Under the pieces are notes generated by a model. That model made no database searches. It had not been told where the DNA came from and worked only from the letters and a program-made list of their open reading frames with translations. Of a stretch of 64,000 nucleotides of DNA, positions 12,301-21,370 are shown piece after piece. The position numbers and the translations under genes were made by a program. Origin of the DNA: Trifolium pratense (Eukaryota > Streptophyta > Magnoliopsida > Fabales > Fabaceae); the NCBI RefSeq assembly GCF_020283565.1, contig NC_060063.1, positions 34,248,635 to 34,312,634 of the forward strand, given 5' to 3'. Each line of letters starts with the position of its first letter. Position 1 is the first letter of the stretch.

Positions 12301-13343
12301 ATCATGAAGGATTTGAAAAATGTCCTCATGAGCATACCCTATTTGTCAAGAGTGAAACAGATGGAAGAATTATAGTAGTGAGTTTGTATGTTGATGACTT
12401 GATTTTCACAGGCAATGATGAGAAATTGTTTGCTGAATTCAAGAGTTCCATGGAAAGAAATTTTGCAATGACTGATTTAGGAAAGATGAGATACTTCCTT
12501 GGTGTGGAAATAAGGCAAGATGGTAATGGAATATTTTTGTATCAACAAAAATATGCAGTTGAAATCTTGCAGAGATTTGGGATGAGTGATTGTAATAGTG
12601 TGAACAATCCAATTGTACCTGGTAGCAAGCTTCAGAAAGATGAAACAGGACAAGCCAGCAACTCAACTTTATACAAGCAAATGGTAGGGTGCTTGATGTA
12701 CATGCTTGCAACCAGACCTGATCTAGCTTTTTCTGTATGCTTAGTGGCAAGATATATGGAAAGGCCAACTGAAATTCATATGGCTGCTGTGAAAAGAATA
12801 CTCAGATACTTGAAGGGAACAACTAGTTATGGCCTGTGGTATGAAAGAGGGAAAGGAGATGAGCTGGTTGGATGGTCTGATTCTGATTATGCAGGTGACA
12901 TTGATGACAGAAGAAGCACATCTGGCTATATGTTTATGATTGGCACTAAGGCTGTGTCATGGTCTTCCAAGAAACAACCAATTGTGACTTTATCTACAAC
13001 TGAAGCTGAATTTATAGCTGCAGCTGGTAGTGCATGTCAAGGAGTTTGGTTGTCTAGAATTCTAACTGCAATTGATGCAAGGGAAGGGAGCTGCATCACC
13101 ATTTACTGCGACAATAGCTCATCAATCAAGCTATCTAAGAATCCTGTGATGCATGGAAGAAGTAAGCACATAGATGTGAGGTTCCACTTCTTAAGAGACT
13201 TGACTAAGGATGGAATAATTCAGCTGGTTCACTGCTCATCCTTTGAGCAAGTTGCAGACATAATGACCAAGCCATTGAGTTTTGACAGTTTCAGCAGAAA
13301 TAGAGACAAGCTGGGTTTGTGCACTTTGGAGTTGATAAATTGA
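9330..13343 (+). CDS. Copia gag-pol polyprotein, 1337 aa, intact
   Basis: Single uninterrupted frame. Gag (UBN2 type) occupies about residues 1-235, ending in a glycine/arginine-rich stretch. A CCHC zinc knuckle, CYKCHKLGHFQSEC, starts at residue 245. The aspartic protease has WFLDSGCSNHM, with the catalytic Asp near 303. A GAG-pre-integrase domain with its His/Cys zinc motif follows at about 430-475. The integrase core shows the DDE triad at about D497, D560 and E596, with the canonical 35-residue spacing. Reverse transcriptase carries [20 protein letters not shown] and the YVDD box (Asp 1022/1023). RNase H has WSDSDYAGD, STTEAEF and YCDNSS. Length and domain order are normal for Ty1/copia. 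The start at 9330 is the first ATG of the frame after the primer site. Nothing essential looks mutated. Confidence 0.95.
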   Translation: MADSSNYMQPSIPRFDGFYDHWAMLMENLLRSKEYWDLIENGVIVAPANATQEQLKSSEESRLKDLKAKNYLFQAIDRTILETILSRDTAKDIWDSMRLKYQGSSKVKRAQLQALRKEYESLNMKIGESIDDYFSRTLTIVNKMKMHGETMTQGTVVEKILRSLTSRFNYVACSIEESNDVTTWTVDQLQSSLLVHEHRMKGQRDEEQVLKVSNNGGRGRGRGGRDGGRGRGRGRGRFNKENVECYKCHKLGHFQSECPSWDEDNANYAEFEFDEAGEILLMAQGTKDSASNNDSKYEIWFLDSGCSNHMVGNKDWLFDYDDSFKDSVKLGDDSKMAVVGKGNLKLYIAGYVQILTNVYYLPGLKNNLLSIGQLQQKSLTIVFKNDTCKVYHEEKGLIMFTHMSMNRMYIIKAPVLIPNCYKATQSNDAQLWHQRYGHLSFKGINILAQKKMVQGLPYVKEPDQKCDSCMKGKQQRESMPKKTLWRASEKLQLVHSDICGPINPESNGKKRYFITFIDDLSRKTWSYFLSEKSEAFIAFQKFKAMVENETKLKIQCLRTDRGGEYTSTAFNEYCDVQGIRRKLTAAYTPQQNGVSERKNRTIMNMVRSMLSEKNVPKKFWPEAVNWSVHILNRCPTFAVKDVTPEEAWSGIKPSVSHFKVFGSIAYVHVPDNLRKKLDDKSIVCIHLGISDESKAYKLYDPLKEKIVVSKDVRFDETKQWNWENKTVEAIKGRVVIPDTDACSTSKHSEEGNEGYDDHNELLNRDDNDQGEHNDVSDQIVPDSESSDEEDNPPLDKRVSKRPGYLDDFVTDDAEMHNLAIFTPSNDPITYEEACKHDIWRKAMDAEISAIESNDTWELTALPVGVKRIGVKWIYKTKYNEQGKIEKYKARLVAKGYSQQQGIDYNEVFAPVARWDTIRTILAIAALKNWYVFQLDVKSAFLHGELNEEVYVDQPLGYQKENKQLVYRLKKSLYGLKQAPRAWYNKIEAYFNHEGFEKCPHEHTLFVKSETDGRIIVVSLYVDDLIFTGNDEKLFAEFKSSMERNFAMTDLGKMRYFLGVEIRQDGNGIFLYQQKYAVEILQRFGMSDCNSVNNPIVPGSKLQKDETGQASNSTLYKQMVGCLMYMLATRPDLAFSVCLVARYMERPTEIHMAAVKRILRYLKGTTSYGLWYERGKGDELVGWSDSDYAGDIDDRRSTSGYMFMIGTKAVSWSSKKQPIVTLSTTEAEFIAAAGSACQGVWLSRILTAIDAREGSCITIYCDNSSSIKLSKNPVMHGRSKHIDVRFHFLRDLTKDGIIQLVHCSSFEQVADIMTKPLSFDSFSRNRDKLGLCTLELIN

Positions 13344-13374
13344 TCGTTAGTGATGTTCAATTTAGGGGAGCAAT

Positions 13375-13629
13375 TGTTAGGATGCTCATTTGTTTTTGTT
13401 GTTTAGTCCAATCTTGTGTGTAAACTGTGTTTTAGTAGTTTACTTGGGCCTTAAGAAAAGCTGGCCTGCAGCTTGGCCTGGCCTGCCTGCGCGCGCGTGC
13501 TTGGCCTGAGCCTGCTGGCCTGCCTTGCTGTGAACTTAAGCCTAAGCTGTTTTGTGTGTTTGGACTTTGCCTATATATAGGCTTGTATTGTTGTTAGTAA
13601 TCAATGAGAAGTATAGTTTTACCTTAACA
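13375..13629 (+). repeat. 3' LTR of the young copia element
   Basis: Identical by eye to the 5' LTR apart from one base. Preceded by the polypurine tract and followed by the target duplication CTATA. Confidence 0.92.
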
Positions 13630-13634
13630 CTATA

Positions 13635-14098
13635 CAGTCTGCAACAAATGGTTACCTTACCCATGGACTTACGGAGAATTTAGTTCGAAAGATTGACCAA
13701 CATAGGGTCCAGGATGCGAATCTGCTGAATTCGCGCATGACTTATGTTTTCACATGAGCTCCCCTACCCTACCAAGAGGAAAAGGAGGAGGAACAGAAAG
13801 AGTTAATGTGTCTGGTGGTTATAACAATATCATCAATTTCGGAGAAGCACGTTGCCAGCAAACTAACAAATATCTGTTGGAACAAAATCTCACTCTATGA
13901 ATCACACACACAAAACTGGTAGAACAGAAACCAGTAGAACAAATGAAAAACTATGAACTCAGAAATTGATCAACAATGGAGGAAGGGTTTTGAGAGAGAA
14001 AGGAAGAAGATGAATTACACTTTAGGGAAAGTTTGTTCTCTTTATTCACAACACAAAAACTGAAACTTTACAATAGATGCAAGTGCATTATATATATT
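13635..14098. other. Interval between two copia elements
   Basis: No gene is assigned. A frame at about 13638-13757 reads like part of an exon (LTENLVRKIDQHRVQDANLL) and then stops. From about 13875 the sequence begins TGTTGGAACAAAATC and could be a fragment of another LTR, but no partner was found in the window. Confidence 0.35.
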
Positions 14099-14435
14099 TG
14101 TTGGTGGTATTCTAGAGGTGGTATATATTATAAACTATATTGTTGCATAATTTAGAGTAGGATGGTATTTTTGAGGCTGAATATTCATGTATTTTTTTCT
14201 TATATATCAAATGCATCTCATACACATGAATATATATAGCATGAGTAGTGATGGTTACAATTATCAAAGAGTCATCACTACTAGGTGCTTAATCAATGAT
14301 TAAACACTCCACTAAGCACTAAGTGCTTCCACTAATAACATTGACAATTTACTAATGTAACTCTTCACTTACACTAGATAATTTTCACTACCTTATCATA
14401 TTCCACTAACATAAAAATCGGCACATTAACTAACA
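14099..14435 (-). repeat. 3' LTR of the degraded copia element
   Basis: TG...CA ends. On the plus strand it begins TGTTGGTGGTATTC and ends CACATTAACTAACA. The element's reading frame ends about 10 bp inside it. Confidence 0.88.
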
Positions 14436-17400
14436 TACTCCCCCTTAATGTGTTGCTCTTTAACTCTCATTGCTTCTCTAAGTTGCTGAAATCTTCCTCT
14501 TGGTAGTGCTTTAGTAAAAATGTCCGCAAGCTGCTCTTGTGAACTGCAGAAAATCAACTGCACATCTCCTTCTTCAATCACACTTCGAATGAAGTGATGC
14601 TTTATGTTAATGTGTCTGGTCCGGCTATGAAAAACAGGATTCTTTGCCATGGCAATAGCTGATTTGTTGTCACAATGAAGCTGGAGACTTCCCTCATGCT
14701 TCTCTCCAATGTCTTCCAATATTCTTCTCAACCAAAGTGATTGTTGTGTAGCCAAACCAGCTGCTAAATACTCAGCTTCAGCTGAAGATTGCGCCACAGT
14801 ATCTTGCTTCTTTGAGCACCAAGAGATCACACCTGAACCAAGGTTGAATACATAACCTGAAGTGATCTTCATATCATCAACACTTCCAGCCCAATCACTA
14901 TCACAGTAGCCTTTAGAACTCTTTTTGCTGCACCAAGATGTAAATGACTTGGTTTGCTCATGAATCTTGAGAGTAAACTAGCAGCAAACATTAAATCGGG
15001 CCTTGAAGCTGTAAGATAAAACAAGCTTCCAACCATCTATTAATCTTCCACCATCTTCCTTCTTTAATTTTTCATTCACCACTAAAGGAATATCAACAGG
15101 TTTGCAGCCATACATGCCAAACTTTTTCAAAATATTTTCAGCATACCTCTTTTGACAAATAAAAACTCCATACTCATCTTGGTAAACCTCAATGCCAAGA
15201 AAATGATGCAGCAAGCCAAGATCACTCATCTCATATTTTTTCATCATCTCAATTTTAAAATTTTCAACTATTTTCTTGTTGTTACCCGTATATACCAAAT
15301 CATCAACATAAAGGGCAACAAGAAGGATATCATCTTTACCTTGATGTTTCACATACAAGGTAGGTTCACTTTGACTTCTTTGAAATCCTTGTTGAGCGAA
15401 GTAGCTGTCAATTTCACTATACCACGCTCTAGGGGCTTGTTTCAACCCATATAGAGCTTTCTTCAACTTGTAAACTTTTTCCTCTTGGCCTTTAGACACA
15501 AAGCCTTGAGGTTGCTGCACATACACCTCTTCCTTTAATTCTCCATTCAAGAAAGCTGACTTCACATCAAGTTGGTACAAATTCCAACCTTTTTGAGCTG
15601 CTAACGCAATGATTGTTCTCACAGTGTCCAATCGTGCAACCGGAGCAAAAGTCTCACTATAATCAATTCCAGGTTGTTGTGCATAGCCTTTGACTACTAA
15701 TCTAGCCTTGGCTCTTTGGATTGAACCATCAGGATTATGTTTCAATTTGTACACCCACTTTACTCCAATAGCTTCTTTGTCATTTGGCTTTTCAACTAGC
15801 TGTCATGTTTTGTTCTTCTCAATTGCATCTATTTCCTCTTTCATCGCATTCCTCCAAACATCTTCTTTGATTGCTTCATCAAAATTTTCTGGTTCCACAA
15901 CACAATAGTTACACCTTGCATAAATATCACTCAAGTCTTTCAATTTTATTGGAGTTGAGCTCGGAGATGATGAACATGAAATTGGTGAACTTGGAGATGA
16001 TGAAGAACTTGGTGTACATGGAACTGGTTGCTCATTTTCAGTTGCTGAATTTTGTTGTAATAAAATTGCAGGGACTGTTTTCTCCTCCGTTTTGTCTTCT
16101 TCCCAATTCCAAGAAGCATTCTCATCAAATACAACATCCCGGCTAATGATCACTTTGTTTGTCTTCATGTTGTAAAGTCTATAGCCCTTTGACATGGAAC
16201 TATAGCCAATAAAGACACATCTTTCACTTGTTTCTTCCAGCTTTGTCCTCTTTTGTTTAGGAATTTGAGAATAGCAAACACACCCAAAAACTTTAAGGTG
16301 GTTCACTGAAGGTGTTCTTCCACTCCAAGCTTCAAATGGAGTCTTATTCCATACAACCTTTGTTGGACATCTATTCAACAAATACACTGCAGTATTAACA
16401 GCCTCGGGCCAAAAGATTTTAGGTAAACCTTTCTCAAACATCATAAACTTCGCCATCTCCATCACGGTTTGATTCTTTCTTTCAGATACACCATTTTGCT
16501 GAGGTGTATACCCAACAGTGAGTTGTCTTTCAACACCTTCATCTTCACAAAATTTGTGAAATTCATTTGAGGTGTACTCCTTCCCCCTGTCACTTCTCAA
16601 CACTTTTATAAACCTGCAACTTTGTTTCTCAACAAAAGCTTTAAACTTCTTAAAAATTCCAAAAACTTCAGATTTTTGTCTCATAAAATATGCCCATGTC
16701 ATGCGGGTAAAATCATCAATAAACAAGATAAAGTACATGTTTTTAGCATGAGACAAAGTATTCATAGGGCCACACACATCTGTGTGTACAAGTTCCAACA
16801 CTTGTTTAGCTCTCCATGCTCATCCCTTTGGAAATGGTTGGCGGTGGTGTTTGCCAAGCATACATCCTTCACACACACCTGATTTTTCTTCAATTATTGG
16901 CAGCCCATACACCATCTTCTTTTGATAAAGCAACTTGAGACTATTGTAATTCAAGTGCCCAAGTCTTTTGTGCCACAAACACGAGTCATTATCTTCTCTA
17001 GCCATCATGCTGAAATTTTTCTGATAATTAAGAGAGAGTGGAAAACTTCTATTGCTGGTCATTTTTACAACAGTAACATTTCTTCTCTTTGAATCAAAAA
17101 TTCTGCACTCAAGATTCTCAAAATTTAGAGAATAGCCATGCTCCAAAAGTTGCCCAATGCTTAACAAGTTCTCATCTAACTCCGGTACATAAAGAGTGTC
17201 ATGAATAACTTTGCTTCCTTGCTTTGTTGTAACTTCAATGCTGTCTTTGCCTTTTACTTCAACATGTTCTCCATTGCCCAATTTAACTTTTGAGCCAAAT
17301 GAAGAATCAATGTTGACAAAAGCTTCTTTCTTTCCGGTCATATGATTGCTACAACCGCTGTCCAAATACCACACATTTTTATCTTCTTGAAATGCTTTTT

Positions 17401-18424
17401 GACAAGCAAAGAACAAATTACCTTCATCATTTTCTCCTTCTGCAAATGAAGCATGTTGTTGATTGCCAAAACGACAATCTTTTTGAATGTGCCCGAATCA
17501 CTTGCAATTGTGACATTGTGATTTGCCCTTGTTCCAACAATCCTTTTCTGCATGAGTGTTACTTTTACAAATGTTGCACCATTTATTTGATGCTCCTTCA
17601 TGCCATCTTCCATCATTCGCGCCTCTTCCTCTACCTCGTGAGTTTCTTCCTCTACCTCGGCCTCTTCCAAATCTGCCACCTCTAGAAGACTCACCTCTAT
17701 TTTGTGTTGGAGGCTTATTTTCACCATTGTTGGGCTGAATGTTGAGTTTAGATTGAAAGGCTCTCTCAACTGATTTTTCAGAACGTCGTAACAACCTTTG
17801 CTCATAAGATCTCAAAGACCCCATCAACCCTTGAACTGACATAGTTGATAGGTCCTTAGTTTCTTCTATAACAGCCACCATAGGATCAAATTTTTCTATC
17901 AAACTAATCAGAATTTTATCAACAATTCTGCGATCATCTATTGTATCTCCATGTGACTTCATTTGATTCACCAATTCAGAGAGTCTGTTGAAGTATTCAT
18001 TCAAACTCTCATTCTCCTTCATTCTTTCATTTTCATAGTCTCTCTTAAGAGATTGAAGTTTCACAGTTGTCACCTTTGAGTCTCCTTCAAACTCTTGTTG
18101 TAGAATAGTCCATGCTTCCTTTGATGTTTTTGCTCTCATAATCTTTGGGAAAATGGATAGAGAGACTCCTCTTTGAATCATCCCGAGAACTCCAGCATCT
18201 GTGATATTCCTCTACTTCAATTCTTCAAGTCGGGTGCTTGATTCTTCATCCTTTTCATTTGCTTTCGGTGCTGGTTCTTCATATCCGTTTTGGACGAACT
18301 CCAAAACATCCAAAGAAGTGAATAGAGTCTCCATTTTAACAGCCCAAAAATCATAATTCTCTCCTTCAAACAAAGGTACTTTAACATTGCTATAAACTGC
18401 GGAAGGGTTGGTTGTGGAAGCCAT
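14426..18424 (-). pseudogene. Copia gag-pol pseudogene
   Basis: Gag starts at the ATG at 18424 (MASTTNPSAV). The same frame runs on through four in-frame stops. One follows LEELK near 18210. One lies inside the zinc knuckle near 17500, where CHNCK is followed by a stop and then FGHIQKDC. One follows PFPKG near 16820, and one follows EKNKT near 15803. Domains remain readable in order: protease (WYLDSGCSNHM), integrase (HTDVCGPM, RSDRGKEY, QNGVSERKN), reverse transcriptase ([28 protein letters not shown]) and RNase H (AEAEYLAAG, HCDNKSAIAMAKNP). Between about 15045 and 14880 the frame shifts and part of the RT/RNase H connection is deleted. The four stops are consistent with C-to-T type changes (three probably from TGG or CGA codons, one from CAG). 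It cannot make a functional polyprotein. Confidence 0.9.
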
Positions 18425-18477
18425 ATTTTTTGTTGTTTTTGTTGCAGCTGCAGGGATCTGCAGCTCTGATACCACTC

Positions 18478-18814
18478 TGTTGGTGGTATTCTAGAGGTGG
18501 TATATATTATAAACTATATTGTTGCATAATTTAGAGTAGGATGGTATTTTTTAGGCTGAATATTCATGTATTTTTTTCTTATATATCAAATGTATTTCAT
18601 ACACATGAATATATATAGCATGAGTAGTGATGGTTACAATTATCAAAGAGTCATCACTACTAGGTGCTTAATCAATGATTAAACACTCCACTAAGCACTA
18701 AGTGCTTCCACTAATAACATTGACAATTTACTAATGTAACTCTTCACTTACGCTAGATAATTTCCACTACCTTAGCATATTCCACTAACATAAAAATCAG
18801 CACATTAACTAACA
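18478..18814 (-). repeat. 5' LTR of the degraded copia element
   Basis: Same length as the partner at 14099 and about 98% identical by eye. Bordered inside by CTCTGATACCA, the primer-binding site read on the plus strand. Confidence 0.88.
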
Positions 18815-18819
18815 ATATT

Positions 18820-19571
18820 ATATGCGACAAAAGTTATCATGCATAAGTGTTTTCCTTATGCATGGTGCATAAGGCAGGGGCGCTAATCCCCTACGCGTGC
18901 GTGCGTCGTTACTTCCACGCGTCATTCCATTTTAGCCTTTGATTCTTGATTAAGCAGCCTTAGTGCTTCCACCCTCCTGATCAAGCATGAGTCGTCTGAT
19001 TAATCAAACAGCCCAGATCATCCCTCTGTTTTTTTTTGTTGCTGGGTTGGGGCTTCTTGTGGGTTGGGCCTGTATTCTTTCATGCTACAGGCACCTCTCC
19101 TGTTTACTTTATGCATCCTTGTGATGTTATTTGTTTATTTATTTATTTATTATCTAATTTATTTAATTTGTTTAATTTAAACCAAAAAATAAAAAAAAAA
19201 TGATAAAAAACTACAAAATAAATTGTAATTAAATAATTTGAATTTAAAATGGGACCGGCAGGTTTACATCTGCTAAACCCTCGAATGACCGAACGTTGAT
19301 CGTGCGCTTTGCTTACCGGTTGTTTGTCTTCCGCAAATAAAATTAATAAATAAAATTGGATTAAAAAGGGGACCGACGGGTTTACATCCGCTCATCCCTC
19401 GAATAATCGAACGATAAAGCTTGACAAACTAATATTAATCCTATTTAGTATTTTCGGAATCTCATCCTATATTTGGTATGTTTAATGGTTTCAAGATATT
19501 ATACACTGAAATCATTAGTATTGTTAAATGGTTTTATATAAATACTAAGGTGAGATAAACATATATATATA
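18820..19571. other. Spacer with short direct and inverted repeats
   Basis: No gene. Around 18836-18876 ATGCATAAG words are arranged as inverted repeats. A stretch of about 45 bp (GGGACCG.CGGGTTTACATC ... CCTCGAAT) occurs twice, at about 19251 and 19373, with moderate divergence. A short ATTT repeat lies near 19130-19150. Confidence 0.4.
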
Positions 19572-19713
19572 GGGTTTTGCTAACGTACACCCGCTTATTT
19601 TTAAGAAGGTGTGTGTTAGCAAGTTATAACTAAAAAGTAGTTAAATACACCCTAAGGTGCATGTTGCTAATGCACACTTTCTAAAAAATAAGTGGGTGTA
19701 CGTTAGCAACTCC
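19572..19713. mobile_element. Palindromic MITE, copy 1 of a tandem pair
   Basis: Ends are inverted copies: GGGTTTTGCTAACGTACACC on the left, and GTGTACGTTAGCAACTCC on the right. Internal GAAGGTGTG and TGCACACTTTC words also pair, so the whole unit folds into one long hairpin. It is non-coding and set in a TATATA context. Confidence 0.65.
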
Positions 19714-19718
19714 TATAG

Positions 19719-19857
19719 GCATTTGCTATAATACACCTACTTAATTTTTAGAAGGTGTGTGTTACAAATGATAACTAAAAAGTAGTTAAATACACCTTAA
19801 GGTGTAAGTTGCTAATGCACACCTTCATAAAAACTAGTGGGTGTGCATTAGCAAATC

Positions 19858-19859
<2 letters not shown>
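19719..19859. mobile_element. Palindromic MITE, copy 2 of a tandem pair
   Basis: Diverged copy of the unit at 19572, separated from it by only about 5 bp. Ends are GCATTTGCTATAATACACC and GTGTGCATTAGCAAATCCC. It shares the interior AACTAAAAAGTAGTTAAATA with copy 1. Confidence 0.62.

Positions 19860-19918
<59 letters not shown>
19860..19918. repeat. (AT)n microsatellite
   Basis: About 29 uninterrupted AT units immediately to the right of the MITE pair. Confidence 0.9.
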
Positions 19919-19919
<1 letters not shown>

Positions 19920-20349
19920 TATTTATGCAATATTATTCCGGAAACCATAATGTTGGTTAAATAGTTTCAGAGAGTTAAACAGTGAAATCATTTGTATTGT
20001 TAAATGGTTTTATGTGTTTACTGAAACCAATATTTTGTTTTTATGGTTTTAAAAATCCTGGAAACTATTATACTGGTTAAATGGTTTCAGATAGTTATAC
20101 ACTGAAACCATTTGTATTGTAAAATGGTTTTACACTAAATGGTTTAATGATTTTAAATACTGATTATTACTGAAACCATAAGTATGATTTAATGGTTTTG
20201 ATAGTTTTCTATGTGAAATCAAAATAATTGTCTAATGGTTTTGTAATAATAAAAAAAAAACCAATGGTTTCATCATTTATGTTAATTGTAATAAATTAAA
20301 CCATAAACCACAAGGAGAAAAAAAAATCTAGGGAGAAAAAGAAAAAAAT

Positions 20350-20770
20350 TTGGGGGTGCACTAAGCAAATGGGGGACGCGCGAGTAGAGCTGTAAAAAGG
20401 GCCTTAAGGGGCCGGCCCTTTAAGGGGCGGACCCACTTATTCCTGATTATTAATTTTATTTAAATTTTAAACACAGTTTTTTTAGGGTGCCGATCGTGGA
20501 CAGTGCTGATTGAAGAAAACGAGAATAAGTTCACGACACTAGAAAAATTGTTTAAAATTTAAATAAAATTAATAATCAGGAATAAGTGGGTCCGCCCCTT
20601 AAAGGGCCGGCCCCTTAAGGCCCTTTTTACAGCTCTACGCGCGAGTAAATGGGGGTTGCACGAGTAATGAGGTAGTATATGGGGGCGCGCAGAGTAAATG
20701 GGGGGCATTAGTAATGGGGTAGTATATGGGTGTGCGTGGAGTAAATGGGGATGCGTTGAGTAAATTTCAT
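20350..20770. repeat. G-rich minisatellite around a hAT MITE
   Basis: Irregular repetition of AGTAAATGGGGG followed by GCG-rich or TGCAC-like words, and of AGTATATGGG, on the plus strand. The hAT-type MITE at 20385-20637 interrupts it. Confidence 0.55.
20385..20637. mobile_element. hAT-type MITE with perfect 89-bp inverted repeats
   Basis: Element of 253 bp beginning TAGAGCTGTAAAAAGGGCC. The first 89 bp (20385-20473) and last 89 bp (20549-20637) are exact inverted copies by eye, with a loop of about 75 bp that includes GCCGATCGTGG. An 8-bp direct repeat CGCGCGAG (20377-20384 and 20638-20645) is the target duplication, the size made by hAT transposases. No coding sequence. Perfect arms suggest a recent insertion or gene-conversion between arms. 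Confidence 0.85.
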
Positions 20771-20779
20771 TATTTATAT

Positions 20780-21365
20780 GCATAAGGAAAAAATTTATAC
20801 ACTATAGCCACACCCGCTTAACTAGTGTCCGGAGGCACTATTTAACATTTGAGTTTAATTAGAATACTCTGACGGTATAAACTAATTTTACACCGTCAAC
20901 CAATTAAAATCATCATTTCAAACACATCATCTTAATATTAAAAATAGAAAATCTCAAATAAAATCTTCCATGTAATAACTAATTTGAGAGGAAAAAAATA
21001 AACAAATTATCAGCATATATGTGGTCTCCCACACCACCCCTTCTGCATATATATAAAGTAAAACCTTGAATCAACAAGTTTTTATTTTTATCTTAATTTT
21101 AAATTTTCCGTTATCATAATTTTCTTATATCAAAATTAAATAACGTAAAACTTACTTTTTGTATTTGGTGGAAACATTGCTACCAAATATTAGGGGTGAT
21201 CGTATCCGAATCAATCCAAAAGTAAAACCGCAAACTGAAACCGCAAAAAACCGCATTTAGGATCGCACGCACCATTTTTTTTCCAAACCAAACCAAACCA
21301 CAATACTTAACTTAGCTCTATCAACTATTAGCAATCAACCCAAATTGAGTCCATAAAACAATAGG
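20780..21365. other. AT-rich spacer with a short inverted motif
   Basis: No gene. Around 20870-20905 GACGGTATAAACTAATTTTA and ACACCGTCAAC form an inverted pair of the kind found at the ends of legume MITEs. Near 21285 there is a run of CCAAA repeats. Confidence 0.4.
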
Positions 21366-21370
21366 TTATC

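Larger units (their letters stand above)
8921..13629 (+). mobile_element. Complete young Ty1/copia retrotransposon, 4.7 kb
   Basis: Both LTRs (8921-9175 and 13375-13629) are 255 bp, run TGTTAGGATG...CCTTAACA and differ at one position (g in CATTTGTGTTT versus t in CATTTGTTTTT). The 5-bp target duplication CTATA flanks the element (8916-8920 and 13630-13634). A primer-binding site TTGGTATCAG starts at 9177 and matches initiator tRNA-Met. A polypurine tract TTTAGGGGAGCAAT lies at 13361-13374. The single gag-pol frame is intact. With one difference in 255 bp the insertion is recent, probably well under a million years old at usual plant rates. All parts for autonomous movement appear present. 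Confidence 0.93.
14099..18814 (-). mobile_element. Degraded Ty1/copia (Tork/Tnt1-like) element
   Basis: LTRs of 337 bp lie at 14099-14435 (3') and 18478-18814 (5'). They differ at seven positions by eye, about 2%. The target duplication ATATT lies at 14094-14098 and 18815-18819. The minus strand has a primer site TGGTATCAGAGC just inside the 5' LTR and a polypurine tract AAGGGGGAGTA next to the 3' LTR. The coding region is full length in outline but broken several times. LTR divergence makes it clearly older than the element at 8921. The lineage label rests on general resemblance only. Confidence 0.9.
19470..20260. repeat. Degenerate tandem repeat of AATGGTTTCA units, split by MITEs
   Basis: A unit of roughly 60-70 bp contains TTAATGGTTTCA, a TATACACTGAAA(C/T)CATT segment and ATTGTTAAATGGTTTTA. 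It occurs once at about 19486-19545 and several times at about 19940-20250. The MITE pair and AT tract lie between, so they probably inserted into an existing array. No coding potential. Confidence 0.55.

Noticed and set aside
15152..15454. 100-codon plus-strand frame, and similar ones at 15690, 15871 and 17392
   Set aside because: Antisense shadows of the minus-strand copia pol and gag.
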